From assembly GCF_023502325.1 (NCBI RefSeq), contig NZ_JAMFLZ010000001.1:1-64000 (forward strand): a stretch of 64,000 bases of DNA, in the 5' to 3' direction. The stretch comes from Wocania_A spongiicola. GTDB lineage: Bacteria > Bacteroidota > Bacteroidia > Flavobacteriales > Flavobacteriaceae. The notes beneath the pieces are model-generated. The model worked only from the letters and a program-made list of their open reading frames with translations, searched no databases and was not told the DNA's origin. The position numbers and the translations under genes are program-made. Positions 43,713-52,800 of the stretch are shown one piece after another; position 1 is the stretch's first letter, and the number at the start of each line of letters is the position of its first letter.

Positions 43713-44978
43713 GTCGAAACCAATATCTTTACGATAATACATCTTATCAAAGTGTAGTTTTTCTATATTTTGATAAGATTTTTTTATGGCTTCTTGATAA
43801 GTATCTCCGTAAGATGTAATTGCCATAACACGTCCACCAGAAGTGATTATTTTACCGTCTTTTATTTGTGCTCCTGCATGAAATGGGATAGAATCTTTAA
43901 TAGTATTAGTTCCTGTAATTTCCTTTCCTTTGTCGTAAGCTTCAGGATAACCACCACTTACCAACATAATAGTTGTCGCTGCACGGTCGTCTATTTCAAT
44001 ATTAACAGTATCTAATGTTTGGTTAGACATGGCCCGTAATATTTCAACAAAATCATTCTTTAAACGCGGTAAAACCACTTCGGTTTCAGGGTCGCCCATC
44101 CTTACATTATACTCTATCACTTTAGGATCGTCACCAACTTTAATAAGTCCAATAAAAACAAAGCCTACATACGGTAAATTATCTTTCTCAAAACCGGCAA
44201 TGGTTGGTTTAACAATGCGCTCTTCAATTTTATTAAGAAACTCTTCAGTAGCAAAAGGAACTGGAGAAACAGCTCCCATACCTCCTGTGTTTAATCCTAT
44301 ATCACCTTCACCTATACGTTTATAGTCTTTAGCCGTTGGTAAAATTTTATAGTTTTTTCCATCTGTAAGTACAAAACAACTTAATTCAATACCGTCTAAA
44401 AACTCTTCAATAACAACTTTTGTGCTAGCCTCTCCAAATTTGGCATCAATCAACATACTTTTTAATTCAGCTTTTGCTTCATCTAAATTATTAAGAATAA
44501 CAACGCCTTTTCCGGCTGCTAATCCATCGGCTTTTAAAACATATGGAGGGTTTAAAGTTTCTAAAAAAGTATAGCCTTTTTCTACCGTTTCTTTTGTAAA
44601 ACTCTCGTAAGCAGCTGTTGGTATATTATGGCGATATAAAAACTCTTTAGCAAATTCTTTACTGCCTTCTAATACTGCTGCTTCCTTTTGAGGACCTATT
44701 ACCGAAACATGTTTTAAGGTGTCATCATTTAGAAAGTAATCATGAATTCCTTTTACTAAAGGGTCTTCAGGACCAACTACAACCATATCAATTTTTTTAT
44801 CTAAAACCTGTTCTTTAATAGCTTCAAAATCCGTTACTCCAACATTTATATTAGTTGCTATTTCTGCAGTTCCAGAGTTTCCTGGAGCAACGTAAAGATT
44901 TTTACATAATGGGCTTTGAGCAATTTTCCATGCAAAAGTATGTTCTCTTCCGCCAGAACCAAGTACTAAAATATTCAT
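43707..44978 (-). CDS. purD: Phosphoribosylamine--glycine ligase
   Basis: The 423-residue GAR synthetase joins glycine to phosphoribosylamine in purine biosynthesis using ATP. It has the N-terminal NILVLGSGGREHTFAWKI, the ATP-grasp segments (YVLKADGLAAGKGVVI, EEFLDGIELSCFVLTDG), and EYNVRMGDPETEVVLPRLK. The frame is open nine codons further upstream, but the ATG at 44976-44978 is the conserved start. It is divergent from the PaaK-like gene, with 38 bases between starts. No other pur gene is adjacent. Confidence 0.96.
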   Translation of the reverse strand: MNILVLGSGGREHTFAWKIAQSPLCKNLYVAPGNSGTAEIATNINVGVTDFEAIKEQVLDKKIDMVVVGPEDPLVKGIHDYFLNDDTLKHVSVIGPQKEAAVLEGSKEFAKEFLYRHNIPTAAYESFTKETVEKGYTFLETLNPPYVLKADGLAAGKGVVILNNLDEAKAELKSMLIDAKFGEASTKVVIEEFLDGIELSCFVLTDGKNYKILPTAKDYKRIGEGDIGLNTGGMGAVSPVPFATEEFLNKIEERIVKPTIAGFEKDNLPYVGFVFIGLIKVGDDPKVIEYNVRMGDPETEVVLPRLKNDFVEILRAMSNQTLDTVNIEIDDRAATTIMLVSGGYPEAYDKGKEITGTNTIKDSIPFHAGAQIKDGKIITSGGRVMAITSYGDTYQEAIKKSYQNIEKLHFDKMYYRKDIGFDL

Positions 44979-45016
44979 TGTGGTGTAGTTTTTTATAATG
45001 CGCAAAAATAAAACTA

Positions 45017-46378
45017 ATGCTACGAATACACGAATATTTTTTATTTACTTTACAAAAATTATCTTTTCTTTTGAAATTATTTGATCTTTCATTAAAACTA
45101 AAAGGCTTTCCTATAAAAGAAGCTAAAACTCATTTGAAATTTATTCAAAACAAAAGTGATGCTGACTTTAAATCTTATCAGGAAACTAAAAAACAAGATA
45201 TTGTTGCTTATCACTTAAAGCACAATTCGTTTTATAAAGCCTTTGCAAAAAGTGCTAGTCCTTTAGATTGGAATAGTATTCCTGTGATGACAAAACACGA
45301 TTTGCAACAGCCTCTTGCTAATAGACTTTCTAATGGTTTTAATATTAAAAAGGTACACAAACACAAAACTTCAGGGTCTTCTGGTACGCCGTTTATTTTT
45401 GCTAAAGACAAGTTTTGCCATGCCCTAACTTGGGCTATTTTTATTGACAGATATAATTGGTATAATATAAACCTCAACACTTCTAAACAAGCCCGTTTTT
45501 ACGGAATTCCATTAGATAAAAAAGGTTATTTTAAAGAACGGTTTAAAGATGTTTTAAGTAAACGTTATCGGTTTTCAACTTTTAATTTAAGCGATATCCA
45601 ATTCAATAAAAATTTAGAGAAATTTAAATCTACTCCATTTGATTATATTAATGGCTATACAAGTTCTATTGTTCAATTTGCAAAATATTTAAAGCGTAAA
45701 AACAGTATTCTTAATACGGTTTGCCCTTCGCTAAAGGCCTGTATTGTAACTTCCGAAATGCTTTTTGAAGAGGATAGATTGTTGTTAGGAGCACAATTAG
45801 GTATTCCTGTTATTAATGAATATGGTGCAGCAGAATTAGGTTTAATTGCTTTTGAAAACACTCAAAAAGAATGGCTAGTTAATACAGAGGATTTATTTAT
45901 TGAAGTTCTTGATGAAAACAATACCGCTTTACCTTATGGAGAAGAAGGGAGGCTAGTTATAACATCGCTTTACAACAAGGCGCATCCTTTTATTAGATAT
46001 GATTTGGGCGACATTGGAGTGCTTTCAAAGTCGAGTACTATTGAAAAGCCTATACTTGAAAAACTTGTTGGGCGAAAAAACGATATTATAAAACTCCCTA
46101 GTGGTAAAAAAGCTGCTGGTTTAACTTTTTACTATGTTACCAAAACGGTTATTGAAGATGATGCAAATGTAAAAGAGTTTATTATTGAGCAGATAAAACT
46201 TGATACATTTAAAATAAGCTATGTGAGTTGTGAAGCGCTTTCTGAGTTTAAAAAACAAACTATTGAAAAAACTATTGAGCGTTATTTAGAGCCTGATTTA
46301 ACTATTGTTTTTGAATCGAAAGCATCTTTAGATCGTTCCAACAGAGGGAAACTTAAACAGTTTACTAGTTATTTATAG
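45017..46378 (+). CDS. PaaK-like AMP-forming ligase, polysaccharide-locus type
   Basis: The 453-residue protein resembles phenylacetate-CoA ligase/coenzyme F390 synthetase proteins (ANL adenylating family). It has the ATP-binding TSGSSGTP near 118, the EYGAAELGL motif near 271 and YDLGDIG near 325; it is longer at the N-terminus than PaaK. Relatives of this type are frequent in capsule and exopolysaccharide loci, including the CapK group, where they may activate an acyl or amino acid substituent of the glycan. The exact substrate is unknown. Its last 14 bases overlap the 3' end of the convergent GT2 gene. Confidence 0.85.
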   Translation: MLRIHEYFLFTLQKLSFLLKLFDLSLKLKGFPIKEAKTHLKFIQNKSDADFKSYQETKKQDIVAYHLKHNSFYKAFAKSASPLDWNSIPVMTKHDLQQPLANRLSNGFNIKKVHKHKTSGSSGTPFIFAKDKFCHALTWAIFIDRYNWYNINLNTSKQARFYGIPLDKKGYFKERFKDVLSKRYRFSTFNLSDIQFNKNLEKFKSTPFDYINGYTSSIVQFAKYLKRKNSILNTVCPSLKACIVTSEMLFEEDRLLLGAQLGIPVINEYGAAELGLIAFENTQKEWLVNTEDLFIEVLDENNTALPYGEEGRLVITSLYNKAHPFIRYDLGDIGVLSKSSTIEKPILEKLVGRKNDIIKLPSGKKAAGLTFYYVTKTVIEDDANVKEFIIEQIKLDTFKISYVSCEALSEFKKQTIEKTIERYLEPDLTIVFESKASLDRSNRGKLKQFTSYL

Positions 46379-47141
46379 AAACACTTTGTTTAGATTTTAC
46401 AAAGAAATGTTCTATTAAGAATATTATTAAGTAATAAACTGCCTTTACAGTAGAAAAGCTTAACCCTTTTTTATAAACCCAATAATTGTACTTAATTAAA
46501 TTTAACTTGTTTGAAGACATAGAATCTTGCCTTACCCTATAAAAGGCTAAAGATTCCTTAATGCCTTTTGCCTCTTTTCCTGATTTTTTTATTGCAGCTA
46601 ACCATAACAACCAATCTTGTCTTTTACGCAAATTAGGAGAAGTAACTTTACCTAATACCTTTGCATTATATATCCCTGTTAAATTCCCTATATAATTACT
46701 TTTTAGCAACTTTTTATAACTCAAAACAGGTAATGCTTCTATCTGAATATTTAAAGGTTTTCCCGCTTCATTTATTTGGTTGTAACTACTATAACATACA
46801 TAACAATTTTCAGCTTGCATAAAAGCTAGTTGTTTTTCTAATTTCTCAGGTTTCCATAAATCATCTGCATCTAAAAATGCTATATAATCGCCCTGGGCTG
46901 CTTCAACACCTTTGTTTCTTGAAATAGCTGTACCTAAATTTGTATTGTTTTTTAAAAGCTTAATATTGGAGTTTTCTTCTGTGAAAGACTGCGCCATTTC
47001 TAATGTTTTATCATTAGAGTAATCATCAATTAAAATCAGTTCCCAGTTTTTGTGAGTTTGATTTAAAACAGTAGTTATGGCTTCTGAAACAAAAGCTTCT
47101 GAATTATACATTGGCGTAATTATGGAGACTAGACTTTTCAA
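46365..47141 (-). CDS. Glycosyltransferase family 2
   Basis: The 258-residue GT-A fold enzyme starts SLVSIITPMYNSEAFVSEAI and has the nucleotide motif LILIDDYSNDKT and the metal-binding DADDLW near residue 95, plus the acceptor region KRQDWLLWL (Arg-Gln-Asp in place of ED). It adds a sugar to a growing polysaccharide on the cytoplasmic side of the inner membrane. It ends the sugar transferase-ugd-uxs operon, eight bases after the second sugar transferase gene. Sugar specificity cannot be predicted. Confidence 0.92.
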   Translation of the reverse strand: MKSLVSIITPMYNSEAFVSEAITTVLNQTHKNWELILIDDYSNDKTLEMAQSFTEENSNIKLLKNNTNLGTAISRNKGVEAAQGDYIAFLDADDLWKPEKLEKQLAFMQAENCYVCYSSYNQINEAGKPLNIQIEALPVLSYKKLLKSNYIGNLTGIYNAKVLGKVTSPNLRKRQDWLLWLAAIKKSGKEAKGIKESLAFYRVRQDSMSSNKLNLIKYNYWVYKKGLSFSTVKAVYYLIIFLIEHFFVKSKQSVSINN

Positions 47142-47149
47142 AATAATTT

Positions 47150-48553
47150 TTAATATGCTTTTTCTTCTCCTTTTATAATATTTATAGTAGTTTGAAAAAT
47201 AATCTTTATATCTAATAGTAATGACCAGTTTTCTATATAAAAAATATCATACTTTATACGGTTAACAATATCGGCATCAGACTTTATTTCACCTCTATAC
47301 CCTTTTGTTTGAGCTAATCCCGTAATTCCTGGCTTTACATGATGTCTAAGAATAAAGCTGTATTTATCTATTTTTTTGGAATAATCATCTGTATATGATA
47401 CCATATGAGGCCTAGGTCCAACAATGCTCATATCTCCAAAAAAAACATTAATAAATTGAGGCAATTCATCAATATTGGTTTTTCTTAAAAACTTTCCAAC
47501 TTTAGTTAGCCTGCTGTCATTAGGTTTTACATAAGTCCCTTTAACTTCTTTTGTTGTTTTTAAAGACCTATATTTATAACATTCAAATTCCTTATAATTA
47601 ATTCCATTCCTTTGATGTTTATAAAACAAAGGGCCTTTAGATTCCAGCTTTAGAATGATAAATAAAATTACAGAAAGCCAAGAAAGAATAAAAATTATTA
47701 TTAATGTAGAAAATAAAATATCGAACCCCCGCTTAACTAATTTGTTAAACTCGCTATTTAAAGCAACATTTGGAATTGATAAAACTGGTAGATAATTATA
47801 ATAGTCTACTTCAAAGTATTTATTAAAAAACTTTAGAGTATTAGGAACAAATTTAATATTGTAATGGTTTTTGGTTGCGTGCTTAACAAACTCATTTATC
47901 TCCCCAGGTTCTATTCCATCAATATCACAATAAACTTCATCTATATTATTGTTGTTTAAGTATTTAAAGCTGTCTTTTATTGTTCCTATTACATTATTAT
48001 CATAATCACTAAAAACAGCTTTTAAATTGTAGCCCAATTCTTTATTATTGGTGAAAATTCTTTTAAGTTCTTCTACTGCCGTTCCGCTTCCAACAATAAT
48101 AACATTTCTCATATTTCCTTTTAAATATAAGCGAACCTTTTTTAAAGCATAAAAACTTAAAACCTTAATAGCTCCTATTGCAATAAGCGAATAAAATAAA
48201 TATTCTATAACTGTAAAAGCTTGTATATTGATACTTCTAAAAAATCCAATAAAGGCAAAAACACAAAGTAAAAAGGCTAAAAACTGCTTAGCTAAAAGCG
48301 ATAAAATATTAAGTATTGTAGTAAACCTATATACCTCATAAAACTTTAATAAAAAAGCTAATGGAAGCCAAATAAGTATGGCATAAACTATATAAAGTAC
48401 GTGCTTGTTATTAAATAATTCAATTGAAAAAAAGTATAAATTCTCATTGTTGAAATTAAATAAATAGATTGCTAAAAAGTTGATTACAAAAAGATCATAC
48501 ACTATTAATACAGGTCTTAATAACCATGAGTATCGACCTCTTTTATAGTGCAT
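47150..48553 (-). CDS. Polyprenyl-phosphate sugar transferase (second copy)
   Basis: The 467-residue protein matches WcaJ/WbaP-type exopolysaccharide sugar transferases, which put the first sugar-1-phosphate on undecaprenyl phosphate. It has about four N-terminal membrane helices, a CoA_binding_3-like middle domain (VIIVGSGTAVEELKRIF) and the C-terminal catalytic domain with KRGFDILFS, NIDELPQFINV, VGPRPH and GITGLAQTKGYRGE. It is paralogous to the gene at 50863-52206; both end ENWSLL(L/M)DI...KGE(E/D)KAY. It starts on the last base of the UXS gene (one-base overlap). Confidence 0.93.
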   Translation of the reverse strand: MHYKRGRYSWLLRPVLIVYDLFVINFLAIYLFNFNNENLYFFSIELFNNKHVLYIVYAILIWLPLAFLLKFYEVYRFTTILNILSLLAKQFLAFLLCVFAFIGFFRSINIQAFTVIEYLFYSLIAIGAIKVLSFYALKKVRLYLKGNMRNVIIVGSGTAVEELKRIFTNNKELGYNLKAVFSDYDNNVIGTIKDSFKYLNNNNIDEVYCDIDGIEPGEINEFVKHATKNHYNIKFVPNTLKFFNKYFEVDYYNYLPVLSIPNVALNSEFNKLVKRGFDILFSTLIIIFILSWLSVILFIILKLESKGPLFYKHQRNGINYKEFECYKYRSLKTTKEVKGTYVKPNDSRLTKVGKFLRKTNIDELPQFINVFFGDMSIVGPRPHMVSYTDDYSKKIDKYSFILRHHVKPGITGLAQTKGYRGEIKSDADIVNRIKYDIFYIENWSLLLDIKIIFQTTINIIKGEEKAY

Positions 48554-49539
48554 TACTTATTAATATAGTTGGAAAAATCTTTATGTTCACTTTTATATAA
48601 TTGCTCTTTTGATAAGGATTTAAAGTAATCAAAGGTTTTTTTCATGCCTTCTTGTCTTCCAATTTTCGGCTCCCAATTTAATAATTTTTTAGCTAATGAA
48701 ATATCTGGTTGCCTTTGCATGGGATCATCCACAGGTAATTCTTTATAAATTACTTTTTGCTCTGTTCCTGTCAATTTAATTATTTCTTCAGCAAAATCCT
48801 TAATTGTAATTTCATGAGGGTTGCCAATATTTACTGGTTCAGCGTAATCACTTAATAATAATCTATAAATACCCTCTATCTCATCATCTACGTAGCAAAA
48901 CGATCGAGTTTGCAATCCATCTCCAAAAACCGTCAAATCTTCTCCTCTTAGCGCTTGCCCCATAAATGCAGGAATAACTCTACCATCATTAAGTCTCATT
49001 CTTGGCCCATAAGTATTAAATATACGAACTATCCGTGTTTCTAATCCGTGAAATCTATGATATGCCATGGTTATAGATTCTTGAAAACGCTTAGCTTCAT
49101 CATAAACTCCACGAGGACCAATAGTATTTACATTTCCGTAATAACCTTCAGTTTGTGGGTGTACTAAGGGGTCTCCGTAAACCTCAGATGTTGATGCTAT
49201 AAGTATTCGTGCATTTTTAGCTTTAGCTAATCCTAATAAATTATGAGTGCCTAGCGAACCCACTTTTAGGGTTTGAATAGGGATCTTTAAATAATCAATT
49301 GGGCTTGCTGGAGATGCGAAATGTAAAATGTAATCTAACTTGCCTTCAATTTTAACAAATTGTGTTACATCGTGTTCTATAAATTCGAAATTTGGATTAG
49401 GCTCTAAATGATGTAGGTTTTTTTTATCGCCTGTGATAAAATTATCCATTCCAATAACCTTATACCCTTCATAAATAAAGCGGTCACACAAATGTGATCC
49501 TAAAAACCCTGCTGCTCCTGTTATTAATACTTTTTTCAT
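48553..49539 (-). CDS. uxs: UDP-glucuronate decarboxylase (UDP-xylose synthase)
   Basis: The 328-residue SDR-family enzyme has the NAD-binding GAAGFLGSHLCD (7-18), HFASPASPIDYL near 75, the active-site STSEVYGDP region and YDEAKRFQE (YxxxK near 148). These match UDP-glucuronic acid decarboxylases (UXS), which convert UDP-glucuronate to UDP-xylose in the cytoplasm. It lies three bases after ugd, which makes the UDP-glucuronate, so the two enzymes form a short pathway. A dTDP-glucose dehydratase is less likely given the residues following the Rossmann motif. Confidence 0.9.
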   Translation of the reverse strand: MKKVLITGAAGFLGSHLCDRFIYEGYKVIGMDNFITGDKKNLHHLEPNPNFEFIEHDVTQFVKIEGKLDYILHFASPASPIDYLKIPIQTLKVGSLGTHNLLGLAKAKNARILIASTSEVYGDPLVHPQTEGYYGNVNTIGPRGVYDEAKRFQESITMAYHRFHGLETRIVRIFNTYGPRMRLNDGRVIPAFMGQALRGEDLTVFGDGLQTRSFCYVDDEIEGIYRLLLSDYAEPVNIGNPHEITIKDFAEEIIKLTGTEQKVIYKELPVDDPMQRQPDISLAKKLLNWEPKIGRQEGMKKTFDYFKSLSKEQLYKSEHKDFSNYINK

Positions 49540-49542
49540 ACT

Positions 49543-50844
49543 TTACTTTCTGCCAATTGAACTATAATAAAACCCCTCTTTTCTCATATCTTCCAAATCA
49601 TAAAGATTTCGACCATCAAAAATTACAGACTGTTTTAAGTTAGCTTTTAATTTTTCAAAATCAGGTGTTCTGAACAAACTCCATTCCGTACAAACAATTA
49701 AAGCATCAGCTCCTTTTGTTGCTTCATTTTTATTTAATGAATAAACAATTTTGTCACCAAATCTTCTTTCAACATTTGGCATTGCTTCTGGATCAAAAAC
49801 TTGGATTTTTGCCCCTCTATTTAACAATTCTTCAATGATATATAATGCAGGAGCTTCTCTTATATCATCAGTTTCGGGTTTAAATGCTAATCCCCAAATA
49901 GCAAAAGTCTTTCCGCTAATATCATTATTAAAATACCTTTCAATTCTAGGAATTAAAATTTTCTTTTGTGTTTCATTCACTCTTATTACCGAGTCTAAAA
50001 TATCAAAATTATATCCTACTTCTTTTCCAGATTTATATAATGCCTTTACATCTTTTGGAAAGCAAGAGCCTCCATACCCAATTCCAGGAAATAAAAAGCG
50101 TTTTCCTATTCTAGAATCGGTTCCTATTCCTGCTCTAACTTTATCCACATCGGCTCCAACTTTTTCACAGAAATTGGCTATTTCATTCATAAATGTAATC
50201 TTTGTTGCTAAAAAAGAATTAGCAGCATACTTAGTAAGTTCAGCAGACTTTTCATCCATAACTATTACAGGGTTTCCTGAACGAACAAAAGGTTTGTACA
50301 GTTTTTGCATTAAGGCAATTGCTTTCTCTGAACTAGACCCTATTACAATGCGTTCTGGCTTCAAAAAATCATCAACGGCAAATCCTTCTCGTAAAAATTC
50401 TGGATTTGAAACTACATCAAATTTCACATTCGTTTCTTTAGAAATTACTTCGGTAACTTTTTCTGCCGTCCCTACTGGAACTGTACTCTTATCAATTATA
50501 ACTTTATAATCTGTTATTAGGCGACCAATATCTTTAGCTGCTCCTAATACATATGACAAATCTGCTGAGCCATCTTCATCTTCTGGAGTTGGTAACGCTA
50601 AAAAAATAATGTCACCATGCTCTAATCCTTCTTTTAAAGATGTAGAAAAACTTAACCGATTAGCTTTAATATTTCTTTGAAATAATACATCTAAATGAGG
50701 TTCGTAAATTGGGACTAACCCTTCTTGCATTTGCTTTACTTTTTCTTCATTGATGTCAATACATAATACATCATTTCCTGTCTCAGCCAAACATGTTCCG
50801 GTTACTAAACCGACATATCCCGTTCCTATTACTGATACTTTCAT
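49543..50844 (-). CDS. ugd: UDP-glucose 6-dehydrogenase
   Basis: The 433-residue enzyme oxidises UDP-glucose twice to UDP-glucuronate with NAD. It has the N-terminal NAD-binding GTGYVGLVTG (7-16), the catalytic Cys in GYGGSCFPKD near 260, and the C-terminal UDP-binding domain (LAFKPETDDIREAPAL). It lies between the two sugar transferase genes and directly upstream of the UDP-xylose synthase gene (three-base gap), so UDP-glucuronate and UDP-xylose are probable donors for the surface polysaccharide. Confidence 0.95.
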   Translation of the reverse strand: MKVSVIGTGYVGLVTGTCLAETGNDVLCIDINEEKVKQMQEGLVPIYEPHLDVLFQRNIKANRLSFSTSLKEGLEHGDIIFLALPTPEDEDGSADLSYVLGAAKDIGRLITDYKVIIDKSTVPVGTAEKVTEVISKETNVKFDVVSNPEFLREGFAVDDFLKPERIVIGSSSEKAIALMQKLYKPFVRSGNPVIVMDEKSAELTKYAANSFLATKITFMNEIANFCEKVGADVDKVRAGIGTDSRIGKRFLFPGIGYGGSCFPKDVKALYKSGKEVGYNFDILDSVIRVNETQKKILIPRIERYFNNDISGKTFAIWGLAFKPETDDIREAPALYIIEELLNRGAKIQVFDPEAMPNVERRFGDKIVYSLNKNEATKGADALIVCTEWSLFRTPDFEKLKANLKQSVIFDGRNLYDLEDMRKEGFYYSSIGRK

Positions 50845-50862
50845 TCTTTTTTTTAATTATTT

Positions 50863-52206
50863 TTAATATGCCTTATCTTCTCCTTTAAATACATTTACTA
50901 TTGTTTGTACAATGATATTTATATCCATTAATAATGACCAGTTCTCTATATAGAAAATATCATATTTTGTTCTATTTACAATATCCTCTCTATTTTCAAT
51001 CTCTCCTCTATATCCCCTAACTTGTGCCAACCCTGTAACACCCGGTTTAACAAAATGTCTAACCATATACTTAGGGATTTTTGTTCCATAAATTTCGTTC
51101 TGCCTCCATAAGTGCGGTCTGGGTCCAACAACTGACATTGATCCAAATAGAACATTAAAAAACTGAGGCAATTCATCAATACTAGTTCTTCTAATAAATT
51201 TGCCTACTCTAGTTATCCTAGAATCATTTCTTGTTGCTGACTCTTCAGATCTCGAATTTAAAGTCATAGAACGAAATTTATAGCACCCGAATCCTTTTTC
51301 TTTGATACCCGGTCGATTCTGAAGAAAGAAAATAGGTCCTTTGCTTTCCAATACTATAATCAATCCTAATATAGGGATAAGCCAAGAAAGAAGGAAGAAT
51401 ACAATAATTAAAGAAAATATAATGTCAAAAGCACGTTTAGTAATACTTTTTATTGGATCATCTAGAGGGATTTCTCGTAAAGATAATACAGGAACAATGT
51501 CATAATAGTTTAACCGTAAATTTTTAGCATATAGTTCTTTATTATCAGGAATAAATTTTAGCGTCTTCATGTTGACATCACAAAATTCAATAAATTCCCT
51601 GATTTGATTGTCATCGAGTTCATTAACCGAACAATATATCTCATCTACATGATTTCTCATTATAAAATCAAAACTTTGAGATAAATTTCCAAGTTTATTT
51701 GCGTCCTTCTTGTTAGTTAAAAAACCGAGAAATTTATATCCAAACCCTAACTGCTCATTAAAAAATTTCTCCAGCCGTTTTGTACTATGATTTGACCCAA
51801 CTATAACCACTGTTACATAATTGCTCCCTGTTATTATTCTATACTTTCTAAAAATTATATGCAAAGAGATTCTCCAAAAATTAAACAACCCAAATAGCAA
51901 AATTGAAAGTTTCAGAATATCGATATAATCGATATCTGAGTTCCTTACATACAAATAAGAAAAGATTAATAGTATAAATACCGATATTTGCTTAGTAATT
52001 AAAGAAACTAATTTTATTATTTTGGTAAATCTATAGACATTGTAAAAGGAATAACAAAAAGATAGGAATAACCAAAAACCAATAAAAAATATTAAATCAA
52101 CAATATCCTTTGTTAAAAATAAACTAATTAAAAAAGAAATAATTAACAAGTCTAATATATATAACAAAGGCTTTATTAAAATGGAAAATCTTCCTTTAAT
52201 GTTCAT
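50863..52206 (-). CDS. Polyprenyl-phosphate sugar transferase (first copy)
   Basis: The 447-residue protein has four N-terminal membrane helices, a middle nucleotide-binding-like domain (VVIVGSNHSTKRLEKFF) and the C-terminal bacterial sugar transferase domain (KRAFDIIFS, SIDELPQFFNV, VGPRPHLW, GVTGLAQVRGYRGE). It should initiate polysaccharide synthesis on undecaprenyl phosphate. The start at MNIKGRF (52204-52206) aligns with the paralogous copy and lies downstream of the -7 element at 52246-52253; a longer frame begins 14 codons further upstream. It heads the operon with ugd, uxs, the second copy and a GT2. Confidence 0.92.
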   Translation of the reverse strand: MNIKGRFSILIKPLLYILDLLIISFLISLFLTKDIVDLIFFIGFWLFLSFCYSFYNVYRFTKIIKLVSLITKQISVFILLIFSYLYVRNSDIDYIDILKLSILLFGLFNFWRISLHIIFRKYRIITGSNYVTVVIVGSNHSTKRLEKFFNEQLGFGYKFLGFLTNKKDANKLGNLSQSFDFIMRNHVDEIYCSVNELDDNQIREFIEFCDVNMKTLKFIPDNKELYAKNLRLNYYDIVPVLSLREIPLDDPIKSITKRAFDIIFSLIIVFFLLSWLIPILGLIIVLESKGPIFFLQNRPGIKEKGFGCYKFRSMTLNSRSEESATRNDSRITRVGKFIRRTSIDELPQFFNVLFGSMSVVGPRPHLWRQNEIYGTKIPKYMVRHFVKPGVTGLAQVRGYRGEIENREDIVNRTKYDIFYIENWSLLMDINIIVQTIVNVFKGEDKAY

Positions 52207-52245
52207 ATAATGCTCATATAATAATTTGCCAAATATTTTGAATGG

Positions 52246-52253
52246 CAAATATA
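52246..52253 (-). promoter_or_regulatory. -7 element of the polysaccharide operon
   Basis: On the minus strand TATATTTG matches TAnnTTTG exactly and lies 39 bases before the start at 52206. No TTG is present at -33. It may be a second, proximal promoter if the gap upstream (52249-52800) is also transcribed. Confidence 0.55.
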
Positions 52254-52800
52254 ATTATAAAAAATCAATGCTTTTGCTAGCTTTTACGTTTTTCGCCAAA
52301 TAAACCTCTATGGGTTTGAAATCCATCTTTTTAGCTAAAAAAAGAAATTCTTATTCGACTTTATCATAATATCTAAATATTTTCTGCAAGAATAGCTTAC
52401 CCTTGTGCATTCGTATTTTCCTAAACCATCTTATCTATTTTTTTGCAGCATACTCTGTAGCAAAAAATCGCAACCAATATTTTTTGCTAAGCAAAAAAAA
52501 CCTTATATTGATAGGAGATCTCCTCTAACCCTTTATCGCCTAAACACCCTTTTCTATTAAACCTTTTAACTCTTGAGCTATTTAAACCTAGACGCTTTAT
52601 GAATCTAAGGTAAATTATATAACTTCATCTATTAGTACTGGAGTGGTTTGCTATTTCATTTTAGTAAAGATTAGAAAAATGACAAAGTGTTTTTTCTATA
52701 CAAAATTCGCTTTAGCTTCACTTTCTTAATATTTAAAGCAACTCAAATATTATAAACATTTATACTTTTAAGGCATTGAAGTCGTATAAATTATAAATAC
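52249..52800. other. Structured 552-base gap upstream of the polysaccharide operon
   Basis: This is the longest gene-free stretch in the window. It holds a 12-base palindrome AGGAGATCTCCT (52513-52524), a hairpin TTTTTTGC/GCAAAAAA (about 52481-52499, AT-rich) and, on the minus strand between 52255 and 52524, a reading frame broken by single stop codons (TAG at 52435-52437, TAA at 52351-52353, TAA at 52255-52257) into open segments of about 28 codons. I cannot identify the product. It could be a long mRNA leader or an eroded gene. Confidence 0.6.

Noticed and set aside
49751..50509. 252-codon plus-strand open frame antisense to ugd
   Set aside because: It lies wholly inside a well-supported gene on the other strand, has no recognisable domain and shows the Ser/Phe/Pro-rich composition expected from reading a coding strand backwards.
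52513..52524. Palindrome AGGAGATCTCCT as an IS end or attachment site
   Set aside because: It is a single 12-base palindrome with no matching partner, no target duplication and no recombinase nearby.
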